NCBI RefSeq assembly: GCF_019443445.1
Contig: NZ_CP080378.1
Span: 1,302,001-1,366,000 of the forward strand
Length of the DNA stretch: 64,000 bases
From: Massilia sp. PAMC28688
Lineage (GTDB): Bacteria > Pseudomonadota > Gammaproteobacteria > Burkholderiales > Burkholderiaceae_D
Direction: 5' to 3'
The translations under genes and the position numbers were made by a program. Positions 31,564 to 41,016 of this stretch are shown here, piece by piece (the stretch's first letter is position 1; each line of letters begins with the position of its first letter). The notes beneath the pieces are model-generated. The model had not been told where the DNA came from. It searched no databases and saw nothing but the letters and a program-made list of their open reading frames with translations.

Positions 31564-31672
31564 GCCGGATACCGCAAAAATCACGGTCAGGGGCTTGCGT
31601 TTGCCGATGCTGTCGTGATTTCCACCCTCCGTCAGCCAGGCATCCTCCGCAACTGCCCAGCAGAAGAGCAAC

Positions 31673-31689
31673 TGTCGAAATTCTTTACA
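31673..31689. promoter_or_regulatory. Proximal candidate enhancer (UAS) for the PEP-CTERM gene
   Basis: TGTCGAAATTCTTTACA, the same TGT-N11-ACA layout, about 86 bp upstream of the -24 element. The two sites are 126 bp apart, twelve helical turns, so they face the same side. Confidence 0.55.
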
Positions 31690-31765
31690 TCAGGCAAAAA
31701 TCATTTCTCTGAAGAATTTCAGCAAGTGCTTGATTCATATCAATTTTAGTGCTTCCGGGCATTGC

Positions 31766-31782
31766 TGGCACAAGTATTGCTT
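31766..31782 (+). promoter_or_regulatory. Sigma-54 promoter of the PEP-CTERM gene
   Basis: TGGCACAAGTATTGCTT matches the -24/-12 consensus TGGCAC-N5-TTGCW at every position, with GG and GC separated by the required 10 bases. The predicted start is near 31792, 30 bp before the ATG. rpoN lies in this window at 60094-61566. Confidence 0.85.
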
Positions 31783-31821
31783 AAAGACATTATCACTTAC
31801 TTTAAACCAATGGATTGATCA

Positions 31822-32502
31822 ATGTTCCCTACTCTTGCCAAATTTGCCGCCGTGACCGCTACCGTATCGAGCTTACTGCTGAGCAGCACCGCCGTCGCCG
31901 CTCCGTGGGAATTCACGACCACGGGAACCATCAGCTATGGCTATGATTACTCTGGCGTTTTCGGCAGCGCCGATCTGACCGGCCAATCCTACTCGCTGAC
32001 GACCATGATCGATCCCTCGTCCTACTCAAATGGTTATGGCTATCAGGACAGCGTGGTCAACAGCCAGTACGGAAGCGTGAACGCTGCCGTGACCCAGAAA
32101 GTGACCATTGGCGGCGTCACCAAAAGCTACTCGTTCGACCTCACCGAGTACACCTGGGGCCACTCCTACCTCAATGACAGTGCCAATTTCAACCAGGCTT
32201 ACCAGTATGTCAGTGGCACGACCACCGGCGCCGAGACCCTGACCGCCTATTCCTCTGTCTATTCGTACGCGAACAACTTCCTGACGACCCTGGACTTTGC
32301 ACAGAACATGTCGTACACCGCTGCAACTACCGATTACGGCTACGCGTACTTCAACCTCATCGGCAACCGGGGCCAGACCTATTTCCAGGCTACGCCATCG
32401 ACGGTGTCGATCAATGCTGCCGATGTGCCCGAGCCGGCGCCGCTGGCCCTGTTCGGCCTGGGGCTGGTTGCTCTGGCATACGCGCGCCGCAAAAGCGCCT
32501 GA
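31822..32502 (+). CDS. PEP-CTERM sorting domain protein
   Basis: A 226-residue exported protein. A signal peptide runs to about residue 26 (TAVAA). A Tyr/Ser/Thr-rich body without catalytic motifs follows, then the canonical sorting tail: VPEPAPLALFGLGLVALAY and a basic end RRKSA. Such proteins are recognised by exosortase (EpsH/XrtA) and go to the cell surface or the exopolysaccharide matrix. No exosortase gene is in this window. Expression from the sigma-54 promoter fits published work on Zoogloea, where PEP-CTERM genes depend on RpoN and the PrsK/PrsR pair. A strong terminator follows. Confidence 0.92.
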   Translation: MFPTLAKFAAVTATVSSLLLSSTAVAAPWEFTTTGTISYGYDYSGVFGSADLTGQSYSLTTMIDPSSYSNGYGYQDSVVNSQYGSVNAAVTQKVTIGGVTKSYSFDLTEYTWGHSYLNDSANFNQAYQYVSGTTTGAETLTAYSSVYSYANNFLTTLDFAQNMSYTAATTDYGYAYFNLIGNRGQTYFQATPSTVSINAADVPEPAPLALFGLGLVALAYARRKSA

Positions 32503-32522
32503 TTGCAGTCAGCGCGCCGAAC

Positions 32523-32556
32523 ACGCCTGCAAGGTTGACGCCTTGCAGGCGTTTTT
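32523..32556 (+). terminator. Terminator of the PEP-CTERM gene
   Basis: Perfect 12-bp stem ACGCCTGCAAGG / CCTTGCAGGCGT with a 6-base loop, followed by TTTTT, 20 bp after the stop. Confidence 0.92.
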
Positions 32557-32597
32557 CATGGCCTGTCAGGAAGGCGCCGGGCTCGCACCAGCCGGCG

Positions 32598-33341
32598 CTA
32601 GCGGCGCGCCGGCGCGTTGCTGTAGTTGTACCTGCGCTCGATGGCGGCCGAGATCCCCTCGCTGTTCATGGCGCGCAGCGCTGCATTCATCCGGATGATC
32701 AGCACATCGGGCACGGACCGGTTGCAGGCCAGGTAGAGGTCGGTGCGCCGGAAGGTCAGCACGGGAACGATTTTCCCGGTCCAGCCGTTCTCAGCCACGA
32801 TGCTGCTTCCCACGCGCATGCTGGAAGCCCACAGGTCGATGCGGTTCACCAGCAGCTTGCGCGGGTTGGACAGTTTGTCCTGCACCGTGTCGACAATGAA
32901 GCCCTGGGCGATCAATGCTTCGCTGCGCACATCGCTGTTGTAGGCGCCAATGCGGTAGCGGCGCGCATCCTCGATGGTCGTGATGTAATAGTTGCGATCG
33001 GCCCGGCCAAACAGGGTCCAGTCGTTTTCGTGGGTGGGGCCCACCCACTTGAACAGGGCCTCGCGTTCCGGCACCCGGGTAGTGGAGTAGACGCAGGTAT
33101 CGCCCCGGGTCTGGGCCGTCAGGTAGGCGCGCTTCCACGGCACCATGTCGATGTCATAGTCCACCCCGGCGCGCTCGAGCATCATGCGGATCTTGTCGGT
33201 GGCAAAACCGGTAATCCCATGCTCGCCCATCATGGCCGACGGCGGCGAACTTTCGGTCACAATGTGCAGGCGCGGGCGCGCCTGCACACGCATGCACAGC
33301 AGGACAAGGAGAGCAAGCAGAAGCAGTGGCCGTTTCATCAA
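32598..33341 (-). CDS. Periplasmic solute-binding protein (SBP family 3-like)
   Basis: A 247-residue exported protein with signal peptide through about residue 22 (MRVQA). The remainder fits the small transporter substrate-binding fold (LHIVTESSPPSAM, then GFATDKIRMMLERAGVDYDIDMVPWKRAY). No permease or ATPase genes are next to it, as is usual for this stand-alone subgroup in Oxalobacteraceae-like genomes. The ligand is unknown; an amino acid or a signalling role are both possible. It sits back to back with the PEP-CTERM terminator. Confidence 0.8.
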   Translation of the reverse strand: MMKRPLLLLALLVLLCMRVQARPRLHIVTESSPPSAMMGEHGITGFATDKIRMMLERAGVDYDIDMVPWKRAYLTAQTRGDTCVYSTTRVPEREALFKWVGPTHENDWTLFGRADRNYYITTIEDARRYRIGAYNSDVRSEALIAQGFIVDTVQDKLSNPRKLLVNRIDLWASSMRVGSSIVAENGWTGKIVPVLTFRRTDLYLACNRSVPDVLIIRMNAALRAMNSEGISAAIERRYNYSNAPARR

Positions 33342-33381
33342 CTACTAGGATAGCGCATGGACCCGGCCGCGGCCAGCGGAT

Positions 33382-33843
33382 TTACGGCGGCCCGATGGTG
33401 CCGGCCCGTTGCGGCAGCTGCAAGATCGCTTCCGCGTTGGAGGCCGAAAAGCAGCGGTCCGCCGCCTCCACATATGGCAGCCACGCATACTGCACATGCT
33501 CGCGCGGGCTGAGGATAATGGGAGTATCACGCGGCACACACACGCCGAACACGTTCTCGGTGTTGTACATCACGCCCGGACCATAGCGGTGGCGCCAGAC
33601 CGGATAGATCTCATAGACATTCGACAGGTGCCAGTCGCTCAGCACAATGGTGCTGCCGTCGGCGATGATGCCGGTTTCCTCGCGCAGCTCGCGCGCGGCG
33701 GTTTCGATCAGGGGTTCGTCAGGTGTATCGATGGACCCGGTGACCGACTGCCAGAACCCGGGCCTGTCGGCGCGCTCGATGAGCAGCACCTCCAGCTCGG
33801 GCGAGTGGATCACGACCAGGACCGATTGAGGAATCTTGTACAT
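33382..33843 (-). CDS. nudB: Dihydroneopterin triphosphate diphosphatase (Nudix)
   Basis: A 153-residue Nudix hydrolase. The Nudix box starts GSID at residue 37 and has the REXXEE core at 51-56 followed by TGI. The N-terminal IPQSVLVVIHSP and SVTGSID match NudB of folate synthesis, which removes pyrophosphate from dihydroneopterin triphosphate. The position directly after aspS is the usual betaproteobacterial arrangement and supports the call. Confidence 0.88.
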   Translation of the reverse strand: MYKIPQSVLVVIHSPELEVLLIERADRPGFWQSVTGSIDTPDEPLIETAARELREETGIIADGSTIVLSDWHLSNVYEIYPVWRHRYGPGVMYNTENVFGVCVPRDTPIILSPREHVQYAWLPYVEAADRCFSASNAEAILQLPQRAGTIGPP

Positions 33844-33895
33844 GAAGGCTCCCGGGGCCGGCGCAGGACAGCACCGCCCCCGGGCATGGCCGTTT

Positions 33896-35704
33896 TCAGG
33901 AAACGACCTTTGGCTCGGCGTTGCGCAGGCGAATATGCAATTCGCGCAGCTGCTTCTCGTCCACTTCCGACGGTGCGTTGGTCAGCAGGCACTGGGCGCG
34001 CTGGGTCTTGGGGAACGCAATGACGTCGCGGATCGAGTCCGAACCGGTCATCATGGTCACGATGCGGTCCAGGCCAAAGGCCAGACCACCGTGCGGCGGC
34101 GCGCCGTACTGCAGGGCGTCGAGCAGGAAGCCGAACTTGAGCTGCGCTTCTTCAGCATCGATCTTGAGAGCGCGGAATACCTTGCTCTGCACTTCTTCGC
34201 GGTGAATACGGATCGACCCGCCGCCCAGTTCCCAGCCATTGAGAACCATGTCGTAGGCCTTGGCCAGGCAGGCACCCGGATTGGTCTCCAGCATGTCTTC
34301 GTGGCCGTCCTTCGGTGCCGTGAACGGATGGTGGGTCGCGGTCCAGCGGTCCGACTCTTCATCGTAGTCGAACATGGGGAAGTCGACCACCCACAGCGGG
34401 CTCCAGACGTCGTCGAACAGGCCGGCCTTTTTGCCGAAGTCGGAGTGGCCAATTTTCACGCGCAGCGCGCCCAGGGCGTCGTTGACGACCTTGGCCTTGT
34501 CGGCCCCAAAGAAAATCAGGTCGCCGTCTTCGGCGCCGGTCAGTTCCACGATCTTTGCCAGCACCTCCGCAGGCAGGAACTTGACGATCGGCGACTGCAG
34601 GCCTTCCGCGCCCTTGGCCTTCTCGTTGACCTTGATGTAAGCGAGGCCCTTGGCGCCGTAGATGGCCACGAACTGGGTGTAGGCATCGATTTCCGAACGG
34701 GGCATGTTGCCGCCCTGCGGTACCCGCATGCCAACCACGCGCCCTCCCGCCATGTTGGCGGCGGCGTTGAAGACCTTGAACTCGACCGACTTCATTTCTT
34801 CGGTCAGGTCGGTGAACTGCAGCTTGACGCGCATGTCCGGCTTGTCCGAACCGTACAGGCCCATGGCGGTGGCAAAGTCCATGACCGGGAACGGGTTGGG
34901 CAGGTCGATATCGAGGGTGTTCTTGAAGACGATACGGATCATGTCCTCGAACAGGTCGCGGATTTCCTGCTCGGTCAGGAACGAGGTTTCGCAGTCGATC
35001 TGGGTAAATTCCGGCTGGCGGTCGGCGCGCAGGTCTTCGTCGCGGAAGCACTTGGTGATCTGGTAGTAGCGGTCGAAGTTGGCCACCATCAGCAGCTGCT
35101 TGAACAACTGTGGCGACTGCGGCAGCGCGAAGAAGTTACCGGCGTTCACGCGCGACGGCACCAGGTAGTCGCGCGCGCCTTCGGGCGTGGACTTGGTGAG
35201 CATGGGCGTTTCGATGTCGATAAAGCCCAGCTGGTCGAGGTATTTGCGTACTTCCATGGTGACCTTGTAGCGCAGGCGCAGGTTGTTCTGCATTTGCGGA
35301 CGGCGCAGGTCGAGCACGCGGTGGGTCAGGCGCGTGGTTTCGGACAGGTTGTCGTCGTCCAGCTGGAACGGCACCGGCACCGAGGCGTTGAGCACTTCCA
35401 GTTCGGTGGCAACGACTTCGATCTTGCCCGACTTGAGGTTGTTGTTGATGGTCGACTCGGTGCGGGCCGTGACCACGCCGGTGATGCGCAGGCAGTACTC
35501 GTTACGCACCGCTTCGGCCACCTTGAACATGTCTGCCTGGTCGGTATCGCAGACCACCTGCACCAGACCTTCGCGGTCGCGCAGGTCGATGAAAATCAGC
35601 TTGCCGTGGTCGCGGCGGCGATGCACCCAGCCGCACAGGCTGACGGTTTGGCCCAGCAGTTCTTCGGTGACGAGGCCGCAGTAGTTGGTACGCATGGAGG
35701 ACAT
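33896..35704 (-). CDS. aspS: Aspartyl-tRNA synthetase
   Basis: A 602-residue class II synthetase charging tRNA-Asp. The N-terminal OB-fold anticodon domain begins [31 protein letters not shown]. Motif 2 is visible as [18 protein letters not shown], a bacterial GAD insertion follows (about 290-410), and motif 3 is [10 protein letters not shown] near the C-terminus. ATG 35704 and an ATG three codons later are both possible starts; neither has a strong ribosome binding site. Confidence 0.97.
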   Translation of the reverse strand: MSSMRTNYCGLVTEELLGQTVSLCGWVHRRRDHGKLIFIDLRDREGLVQVVCDTDQADMFKVAEAVRNEYCLRITGVVTARTESTINNNLKSGKIEVVATELEVLNASVPVPFQLDDDNLSETTRLTHRVLDLRRPQMQNNLRLRYKVTMEVRKYLDQLGFIDIETPMLTKSTPEGARDYLVPSRVNAGNFFALPQSPQLFKQLLMVANFDRYYQITKCFRDEDLRADRQPEFTQIDCETSFLTEQEIRDLFEDMIRIVFKNTLDIDLPNPFPVMDFATAMGLYGSDKPDMRVKLQFTDLTEEMKSVEFKVFNAAANMAGGRVVGMRVPQGGNMPRSEIDAYTQFVAIYGAKGLAYIKVNEKAKGAEGLQSPIVKFLPAEVLAKIVELTGAEDGDLIFFGADKAKVVNDALGALRVKIGHSDFGKKAGLFDDVWSPLWVVDFPMFDYDEESDRWTATHHPFTAPKDGHEDMLETNPGACLAKAYDMVLNGWELGGGSIRIHREEVQSKVFRALKIDAEEAQLKFGFLLDALQYGAPPHGGLAFGLDRIVTMMTGSDSIRDVIAFPKTQRAQCLLTNAPSEVDEKQLRELHIRLRNAEPKVVS

Positions 35705-35725
35705 ATTATTTTCAGTCTAGGTTAA

Positions 35726-36328
35726 TTATTTGGTTGGCAGATGCTCGGGAGCGACAACGCCCATCGAGACAATATATTTGAGGGCGGCGTCGACCGACAT
35801 GTCGAGTTCGATCACGCGGCTGCGCTCCATCATCAGGAAAAATCCGGACGTAGGGTTGGGCGTGGTGGGCACGTAGACACTCACGAAGTCGCCCGTCAGG
35901 TGGTTCTTGACGTCCCCGCCCGGCACCCCGGTGAGGAAACCGATGGTGTAGCTGTCGGCATGCGGATACGGCAGCAGCACGGCCTTGCGAAAGGCATTGC
36001 CGGACGACGAAAACAGCGTGTCCGAGACCTGCTTGACGCTGCCGTAGAGCGAGTTCACCACCGGAATGCGGTGCAGCAGGCGCTCCCACAGGCGCACCAG
36101 GTAGTTGCCGATCAGGTTGTTTGCCAGCAGGCCGGTCAGGAACACGATGGCAATGGTCAGCACCGTGCCCACGCCCTTGATGTGGTAGCCCCCAATGGTG
36201 GGGTTCTGCCATTGCTGGGGCAGCAAATACAGCGACTGGTCCATGGCGGTGATGATCGCATTGAGGACCCATACCGTAATGGCGAACGGGACCAGGATCA
36301 GCAAACCGGTGATGAAATATTTACGCAT
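35726..36328 (-). CDS. DUF502 family inner-membrane protein
   Basis: A 200-residue protein with two N-terminal membrane helices (KYFITGLLILVPFAITVWVL and GVGTVLTIAIVFLTGLLANN). The conserved RIPVVNSLYGSVKQ block and a soluble domain with VFVPTTPNPTSG-like sequence follow. The family is widespread next to aspS in betaproteobacteria; its function is unknown. ATG 36328 begins the conserved part; a TTG 13 codons upstream is less likely. Confidence 0.88.
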   Translation of the reverse strand: MRKYFITGLLILVPFAITVWVLNAIITAMDQSLYLLPQQWQNPTIGGYHIKGVGTVLTIAIVFLTGLLANNLIGNYLVRLWERLLHRIPVVNSLYGSVKQVSDTLFSSSGNAFRKAVLLPYPHADSYTIGFLTGVPGGDVKNHLTGDFVSVYVPTTPNPTSGFFLMMERSRVIELDMSVDAALKYIVSMGVVAPEHLPTK

Positions 36329-36363
36329 GTCGACTTTCGATGACGTGTCCAGCGGCCCCGGCT

Positions 36364-36675
36364 TCAATCGGAACCAGTGGCAGGCGCAGCCGCTGCCGGG
36401 GCGCTCGCGGCGCCATCCTTGGCCGCTGCCGGCGCGGCGGCCGCCGTCCCCGGTTCGGCCGGCGCCGGAGGCACCACGGTCGACGGCGCAGCCCCGCCAC
36501 GGAAGTCAGTGGCGTACCAGCCCGTGCCCTTGAGCTGGAAGCCCGCGGCAGTTACTTGTTTCTTGAAAGCAGGCTTGGCGCAACTGGGGCAGACTGTCAG
36601 AACGGGGTCTGAAATTTTCTGCAGCACATCCTTGGCAAAACCGCATTCATCGCAGCGGTAGGCGTAAATCGGCAT
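36364..36675 (-). CDS. FmdB family zinc-ribbon protein
   Basis: A 103-residue protein with the FmdB zinc ribbon at the N-terminus (MPIYAYRCDECG, then CPSCAKP), giving two CxxC pairs. A low-complexity Ala/Pro tail follows. It may be a transcription or translation accessory factor; the role is not established. GGAG precedes ATG 36675. A TATAAT box on the minus strand at 36708-36713 may serve this first gene of the fmdB-DUF502-aspS-nudB unit. Confidence 0.88.
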   Translation of the reverse strand: MPIYAYRCDECGFAKDVLQKISDPVLTVCPSCAKPAFKKQVTAAGFQLKGTGWYATDFRGGAAPSTVVPPAPAEPGTAAAAPAAAKDGAASAPAAAAPATGSD

Positions 36676-36837
36676 TGAATACTCCGCAAAAATCGTCAAA
36701 ACCCTGAATTATAAGCCTTTTTTAAGCCCTCCAGCATAAAGTCAGCGCTACGGCTGATGCATTCCGCTGTCAAGCTGGTAAGATGCGCCCTGCTGCGTCG
36801 GCATGAGCCGGGCTAACTTAAAAAAAGGAAACTAACG

Positions 36838-37755
36838 ATGTTGATGAAGTCTCGCGTTTTGATGGTTGGCGCCGCCTCTGTGCTGGCTCTGGCTGCCTGC
36901 ACCAAAAAAGAAGCCACCACGGTGACCACGGCCGGTACCGCCAAGACCACCGCCACCGCCACCTCCAACGAAGTGGCAGCGACCGTGAACGGCACGCCGA
37001 TCTACAAGGATACGGTCGATATCATGGTCAAGGAGCGCATGGCCCAGGGCCAGCCGGATTCGCCGGAATTGCGCAAGGCCATCATCGACAATCTGGCCAT
37101 GCAGACGCTGGTGGCCAATGAAGCGGTCAAGAAGGGCCTGGACAAGCAGCCGGAAACAGCGCGCCAGATGGAGATGCTCAAGCAGTCGCTGCTGGCCCAG
37201 GCCTACGTGCAGGACTACATCAAGAACAATGCCGTGACCGACGAGATGGTCAAGGCGGAATACGACAAGATCAACGCCAAGGCCGGCGGCAGCGAGTACA
37301 AGGCGCGCCACATCCTGGTGGCCACCGAAGCGGAAGCCAAGGACATCATCGCCAAGCTGCAGAAAGACTTGAAGTCATTTGACAGCCTGGCCAAGTCCAA
37401 GTCGATGGATCCCGGCTCGAAGACCAATGGCGGCGACCTGGGCTGGTTTAACCCGGCCGGCATGGTGCCGGAATTTGGCGCCGCTGTGGCCAAGCTGGAA
37501 AAAGGCAAGTTCACCACGGAGCCGGTCAAGTCGCAGTTTGGCTACCACGTGATCGTGCTGGACGATTCGCGCCCGATCACCCCGCCGCCAATGGAACAGG
37601 TCAGCGACCAGGTCAAGCAGGGCCTGCAGCGCCAGAACCTGAAGGCCGTGTTTGACAAGATGAAGGCTGAAGCCAAAATTGACATCAAGGGCGAGCCAGC
37701 CGCGGCACCGGCACCGGCCGCGCCTGTCGCACCGGCACCAGCACCGGCCCAGTAA
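36838..37755 (+). CDS. Parvulin-type peptidyl-prolyl isomerase lipoprotein
   Basis: A 305-residue exported foldase. The lipobox LAAC gives C21 as the lipidation site. A SurA-like N-terminal helical region follows, then one parvulin (PpiC) domain with ARHILVATEAEAKDII and GGDLGWFNPAGMVPEF, and a Pro/Ala tail. It resembles PrsA/PpiC-like proteins that help outer-membrane and secreted proteins fold in the periplasm. AGGAAA precedes the start. A strong terminator ends the gene, which is therefore a single-gene unit. Confidence 0.92.
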   Translation: MLMKSRVLMVGAASVLALAACTKKEATTVTTAGTAKTTATATSNEVAATVNGTPIYKDTVDIMVKERMAQGQPDSPELRKAIIDNLAMQTLVANEAVKKGLDKQPETARQMEMLKQSLLAQAYVQDYIKNNAVTDEMVKAEYDKINAKAGGSEYKARHILVATEAEAKDIIAKLQKDLKSFDSLAKSKSMDPGSKTNGGDLGWFNPAGMVPEFGAAVAKLEKGKFTTEPVKSQFGYHVIVLDDSRPITPPPMEQVSDQVKQGLQRQNLKAVFDKMKAEAKIDIKGEPAAAPAPAAPVAPAPAPAQ

Positions 37756-37772
37756 TTCGGGCACGGCTGATC

Positions 37773-37797
37773 AAGCCCGCTTCGGCGGGCTTTTTTT
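37773..37797 (+). terminator. Terminator of the isomerase gene
   Basis: Perfect 8-bp stem AAGCCCGC / GCGGGCTT around a TTCG tetraloop, followed by a T-run, 17 bp after the stop. Confidence 0.93.
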
Positions 37798-37892
37798 ATG
37801 CGCGTTCGTCATCATCTGCCACGTTTCCCCAGCTCGTCACCTTAGGCTAACAAGACTAGACTCGACTAACTGCACGGCTACAGGGGCGCAGG

Positions 37893-38017
37893 ATGTTGAC
37901 AGTAAACATACATCAGGCCAGGACACAACTTTCACCTTCGATCGCATTCTCTTGGCGCAGGCTACGGTAGAGGGCCTCACTTTGCTCTGCTCCCTGCCCG
38001 CACTGAACCCGGCGTAA
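37893..38017 (+). pseudogene. Relic of a Phd-antitoxin/PIN-toxin (VapBC-like) pair
   Basis: ATG 37893 opens a frame beginning MLTVNIHQARTQLS, the typical start of Phd/YefM-type antitoxins, which stops at a TAG after 25 codons. In another frame the DNA from 37937 reads FDRILLAQATVEGLTLL and ends at 38015-38017. That is the C-terminal active-site region of PIN-domain toxins (consensus DPFDRxLIAQA). The join is near 37935, so an internal deletion removed most of the antitoxin and the toxin N-terminus. Nothing functional is expected from it. Confidence 0.7.
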
Positions 38018-38035
38018 GAAACCCCCGTCTGAACA

Positions 38036-38650
38036 TCAGCCAGCGACGGGGCGACCATTGCGGCGCCAGACCTGCCAGCGCTCCTTGCCCGCGAAAACGG
38101 CAACCGAGTCGGACACCGCAACGTCTTCCACGCAATCGAAATGTGGCGCCATCAGTGTGCGCAACCGTTCCTGTGTGATGCCAAACGGCGGGCCCTTGGG
38201 CGCGTCATCAAGGAAAAAATAACCCGCCAGCAGAGCACCCGGCGCGAGCAACTCGGCCCAGCGCGCGGCGACCCGGTCCCACATGGCGCGCGGCAGCGCG
38301 CACAGGAAGGCGCGTTCATAGATCAGCTCCAGCGGCTGGGCGGACGTCCAGTGAAAGAAGTCTGCCTCGACCACGCGACTGTGCCAGGGCCCGACGGCGC
38401 GGCGGGCCGCGGCAACGGCCGCCAGCGAGAAATCGATGGCTACCGCATCCCACCCGGCCTGCGCCAGGTAAGCCAGCTCGTAGGCCGATCCGCAACCGGG
38501 AATGAGCGTGCGCAGTGGCCGCTGCTGGCTGTCGGCAAACGCGCGCAGCTGCTGCGGGACCCCGCCCCGGTCCCAGGGCGTGAATCCCTGCTCAAAGCGC
38601 TCATCCCAGAATCCTGGCGACAGCGGATCGCGGCTGGAAAACGCCGGCAC
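38036..38650 (-). CDS. TPMT-family SAM-dependent methyltransferase
   Basis: A 204-residue class I methyltransferase of the thiopurine methyltransferase type. FWDERFEQGFTPWDRGGVP at the N-terminus is the family hallmark, followed by the SAM loop IPGCGSAYEL and IDFS. Bacterial relatives methylate thiols, selenium, tellurium or thiocyanate-type substrates; the one here is unknown. The start codon is 3 bases from the ubiB stop, so the gene is probably cotranscribed with ubiB. Confidence 0.85.
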   Translation of the reverse strand: MPAFSSRDPLSPGFWDERFEQGFTPWDRGGVPQQLRAFADSQQRPLRTLIPGCGSAYELAYLAQAGWDAVAIDFSLAAVAAARRAVGPWHSRVVEADFFHWTSAQPLELIYERAFLCALPRAMWDRVAARWAELLAPGALLAGYFFLDDAPKGPPFGITQERLRTLMAPHFDCVEDVAVSDSVAVFAGKERWQVWRRNGRPVAG

Positions 38651-38653
38651 GGA

Positions 38654-40222
38654 TCAGCCGAGATACCAGCGCAGGTACACCTGCAGGCCAAGCACGGAAA
38701 TACCGGCAGTGGCAATGAAGTACACGAAGAACGTCAGCATCCGGTTGGTCCTTTGCTGTTCGATGACGAGCAGGCGCAAAAGTTCATCGTTGACCGACGT
38801 CGGCTCGGCAGCCTGGCCGAGTGCCCGGTGAATCAGGCGCGGCAGCTGCGGAATGATGTGGGTATAGCGCGGCGCCTCGTCCTTGAGGCGCTCGATCATG
38901 CCCTGGATGCCCACCTGCTCGCCCATCCACCGTTCCAGGTAGGGCTTGGCCGTCTTCCACAGGTCAAGATCGGGATCAAGCTGGCGGCCCAGGCCTTCGA
39001 TATTGAGCAGCGTCTTTTGCAGCAGCACCAGCTGGGGCTGGATTTCAACATTGAAGCGGCGCGAGGTCTGGAACAGGCGCAGCAGGATCTGGCCGAAGGA
39101 AATATCCTTGAGCGGGCGGTCAAAGATCGGTTCGCACGTGGCGCGCACGGCGGACTCCAGTTCGTCAACCCGTGTCTCGCGCGGGGCCCAGCCCGATTCA
39201 ATGTGCGCCTCGGCTACGCGCTTGTAATCGCGGCGGAAAAAGGCGAGGAAGTTTTGTGACAGGTAATCCTTGTCAAAGTCGTTCAGCGTTCCCATGATGC
39301 CAAAGTCGAGGGCGATGTAGCGGCCCATCGTTGCCGGCGCCGTGGACACCAGGATATTCCCGGGATGCATGTCCGCATGGAAGAAGCCATCACGAAAGAC
39401 TTGGGTGAAAAAAATTTCCACCCCATCGCTGGAAAGCTTTTTCAGGTCGACGCCGGCTGCCGCCAGGCGCTCGATTTGCGACACGGGAATGCCATGCATG
39501 CGCTCCATCACGATCACGCTGCTGGAGCAATAGTCCCAGTACATTTCCGGCACCATCAGCAGGTTGGACCCGGCAAAGTTGCGCCGCAGCTGGCTTGCAT
39601 TGGCCGCTTCGCGCATCAGGTCCAGCTCGTCGTGCAGGTATTTATCGAACTCGGCCACCACCTCGCGCGGCTTGAGCCGCTTGCTGTCGGACCAGATGCG
39701 GCCGATCCAGTCAGCAGCAATGTGCATCAGCGCCACGTCTTCGTCGATCAGCTTTTTCATGCCGGGACGCAGTACCTTGACCGCCACTTCCGTGCCATTT
39801 TTCAAGGTTGCAAAGTGCACCTGGGCGATGGAAGCGGACGCCACCGGGGTGCGCTCAAAGGTGGCAAACAAGTCGTCCGGATGGGCGCGCAGAGACTTGG
39901 TGATCTGGGCAATAGCCAGCTCGGACGGGAATGGCGGCACGCGGTCCTGCAGCCGGGCCAGCTCGTCGGCCATATCGGGCGGAATCAGATCGCGTCTTGT
40001 CGACAGGACCTGGCCGAACTTGACGAAAATCGGACCCAGCTCTTCGAGCGCCATGCGCAGGCGCTCGCCGCGCGGGGCGGAAATGTCGCGCCAGAAAATG
40101 ACGGTGTCGATCAGCTTGGCGGTACGGGGAACCTTGAGGCCGGAAATGGCGATCTCGTCGAGGCCGTATTTGGTGGCCACGCGCAAGATTTTGAGCAGGC
40201 GCTTGAATTTCAATATCATCAA
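38654..40222 (-). CDS. ubiB: Ubiquinone biosynthesis kinase-like protein UbiB
   Basis: A 522-residue ABC1/UbiB atypical kinase. The KxGQ motif ([15 protein letters not shown]) closes the active site; an Ala-rich nucleotide loop ([11 protein letters not shown]) and [16 protein letters not shown] blocks complete it. Two hydrophobic helices at the C-terminus (about 490-520) anchor it to the inner membrane, where it supports extraction of lipid intermediates in ubiquinone synthesis. The start overlaps the ubiJ stop by four bases. Confidence 0.95.
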   Translation of the reverse strand: MMILKFKRLLKILRVATKYGLDEIAISGLKVPRTAKLIDTVIFWRDISAPRGERLRMALEELGPIFVKFGQVLSTRRDLIPPDMADELARLQDRVPPFPSELAIAQITKSLRAHPDDLFATFERTPVASASIAQVHFATLKNGTEVAVKVLRPGMKKLIDEDVALMHIAADWIGRIWSDSKRLKPREVVAEFDKYLHDELDLMREAANASQLRRNFAGSNLLMVPEMYWDYCSSSVIVMERMHGIPVSQIERLAAAGVDLKKLSSDGVEIFFTQVFRDGFFHADMHPGNILVSTAPATMGRYIALDFGIMGTLNDFDKDYLSQNFLAFFRRDYKRVAEAHIESGWAPRETRVDELESAVRATCEPIFDRPLKDISFGQILLRLFQTSRRFNVEIQPQLVLLQKTLLNIEGLGRQLDPDLDLWKTAKPYLERWMGEQVGIQGMIERLKDEAPRYTHIIPQLPRLIHRALGQAAEPTSVNDELLRLLVIEQQRTNRMLTFFVYFIATAGISVLGLQVYLRWYLG

Positions 40223-40911
40223 AGGTCCAGATGTTGTTGTCCGGCCTTGCCGGTAGTCGTGTCAGTGGCCGCGCCGGGGGCAGTGCCGGGCGCCGCCTTG
40301 GGAGCGAGCAGCTTGTCGAGCCGGGCGATGCGCTTGGCGGTGCGCTCCACGTCGTCGCGCAGGCGGCTCACTTCGCCGCCAAATTCCTCCACCATGGCCG
40401 GCCGTACCAGCAGCGGTTGCTCGTCAATAAAATATTCGGCCACGTTCTCGGCCAATTTGCGCTGGGTGGCACGCGCTGCATCGACCACTCCGCGCGCGCC
40501 GCCCACCAGCCGGCTGGCGGCCATGGGGCCGATGAAACGCTCCAGGTCGTGCTCGGCTTCCCAGCGCAAGCCCTTGCTCAGCTGCGAGATGGTATTGGCA
40601 AACTCGGCGTCGCCTTCGATCTTAACGTAGGAAAACGCACGCTCGCGTTGTTGCGCCATCAATGGCAAGTCAGCCAGCTTGAAGCGGATCGTCACGTTCG
40701 CCACCGTGTCGGCCTGGCTTGCCTCCACCATGCCGCCCGCGGCTACGCGCAGGCGCACGCTCAGGGTGCCGGCATCGATCACCGCCTCCTTGCCTGCATG
40801 CATGGCCAGCGCATCCCGGGCCCAGGCTTCCTGGGCCAGCAAGTGATTGATGGCGGCGACAACGGGCGCGAGAACGGCGGACTGCGGCGTGAACGGTATG
40901 GAAGATGGCAT
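40219..40911 (-). CDS. ubiJ: Ubiquinone biosynthesis accessory factor UbiJ (SCP2 domain)
   Basis: A 230-residue protein with an N-terminal SCP2-like lipid-binding domain ([30 protein letters not shown], about 1-110 including [16 protein letters not shown]). A helical, coiled-coil-prone C-terminus starts around [22 protein letters not shown]. UbiJ organises the Ubi complex and holds the hydrophobic intermediate. Its place between Tim44 and ubiB and the overlap with ubiB fit the conserved order. The terminator upstream indicates its own transcription start, or read-through from ubiE. Confidence 0.9.
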   Translation of the reverse strand: MPSSIPFTPQSAVLAPVVAAINHLLAQEAWARDALAMHAGKEAVIDAGTLSVRLRVAAGGMVEASQADTVANVTIRFKLADLPLMAQQRERAFSYVKIEGDAEFANTISQLSKGLRWEAEHDLERFIGPMAASRLVGGARGVVDAARATQRKLAENVAEYFIDEQPLLVRPAMVEEFGGEVSRLRDDVERTAKRIARLDKLLAPKAAPGTAPGAATDTTTGKAGQQHLDL

Positions 40912-40924
40912 GGGTTGGCTACGC

Positions 40925-40958
40925 TAAAAAAACAAAACCGCCCGGGATGCGGGCGGTT
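40925..40958 (-). terminator. Terminator between the Tim44-like gene and ubiJ
   Basis: Minus strand AACCGCCCG / CGGGCGGTT stem followed by TTTGTTTTTTT. It divides the ubi region into ubiE-Tim44 and ubiJ-ubiB parts. Confidence 0.85.
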
Positions 40959-41016
40959 CGATCTTACCAGTTTGCCGGGTACATTTCCGACAGCACAAAC
41001 ACTTTCCTGAAGATTA

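Noticed and set aside
31546..31749. A 67-codon plus-strand frame with a TTG start
   Set aside because: It covers both enhancer-like sites and has no ribosome binding site or recognisable sequence, so it is read as control DNA.
37679..38017. One plus-strand frame spanning the isomerase end to 38017
   Set aside because: It runs through the isomerase gene in a different frame and its terminator; only the PIN-like tail is meaningful and is reported as a relic.
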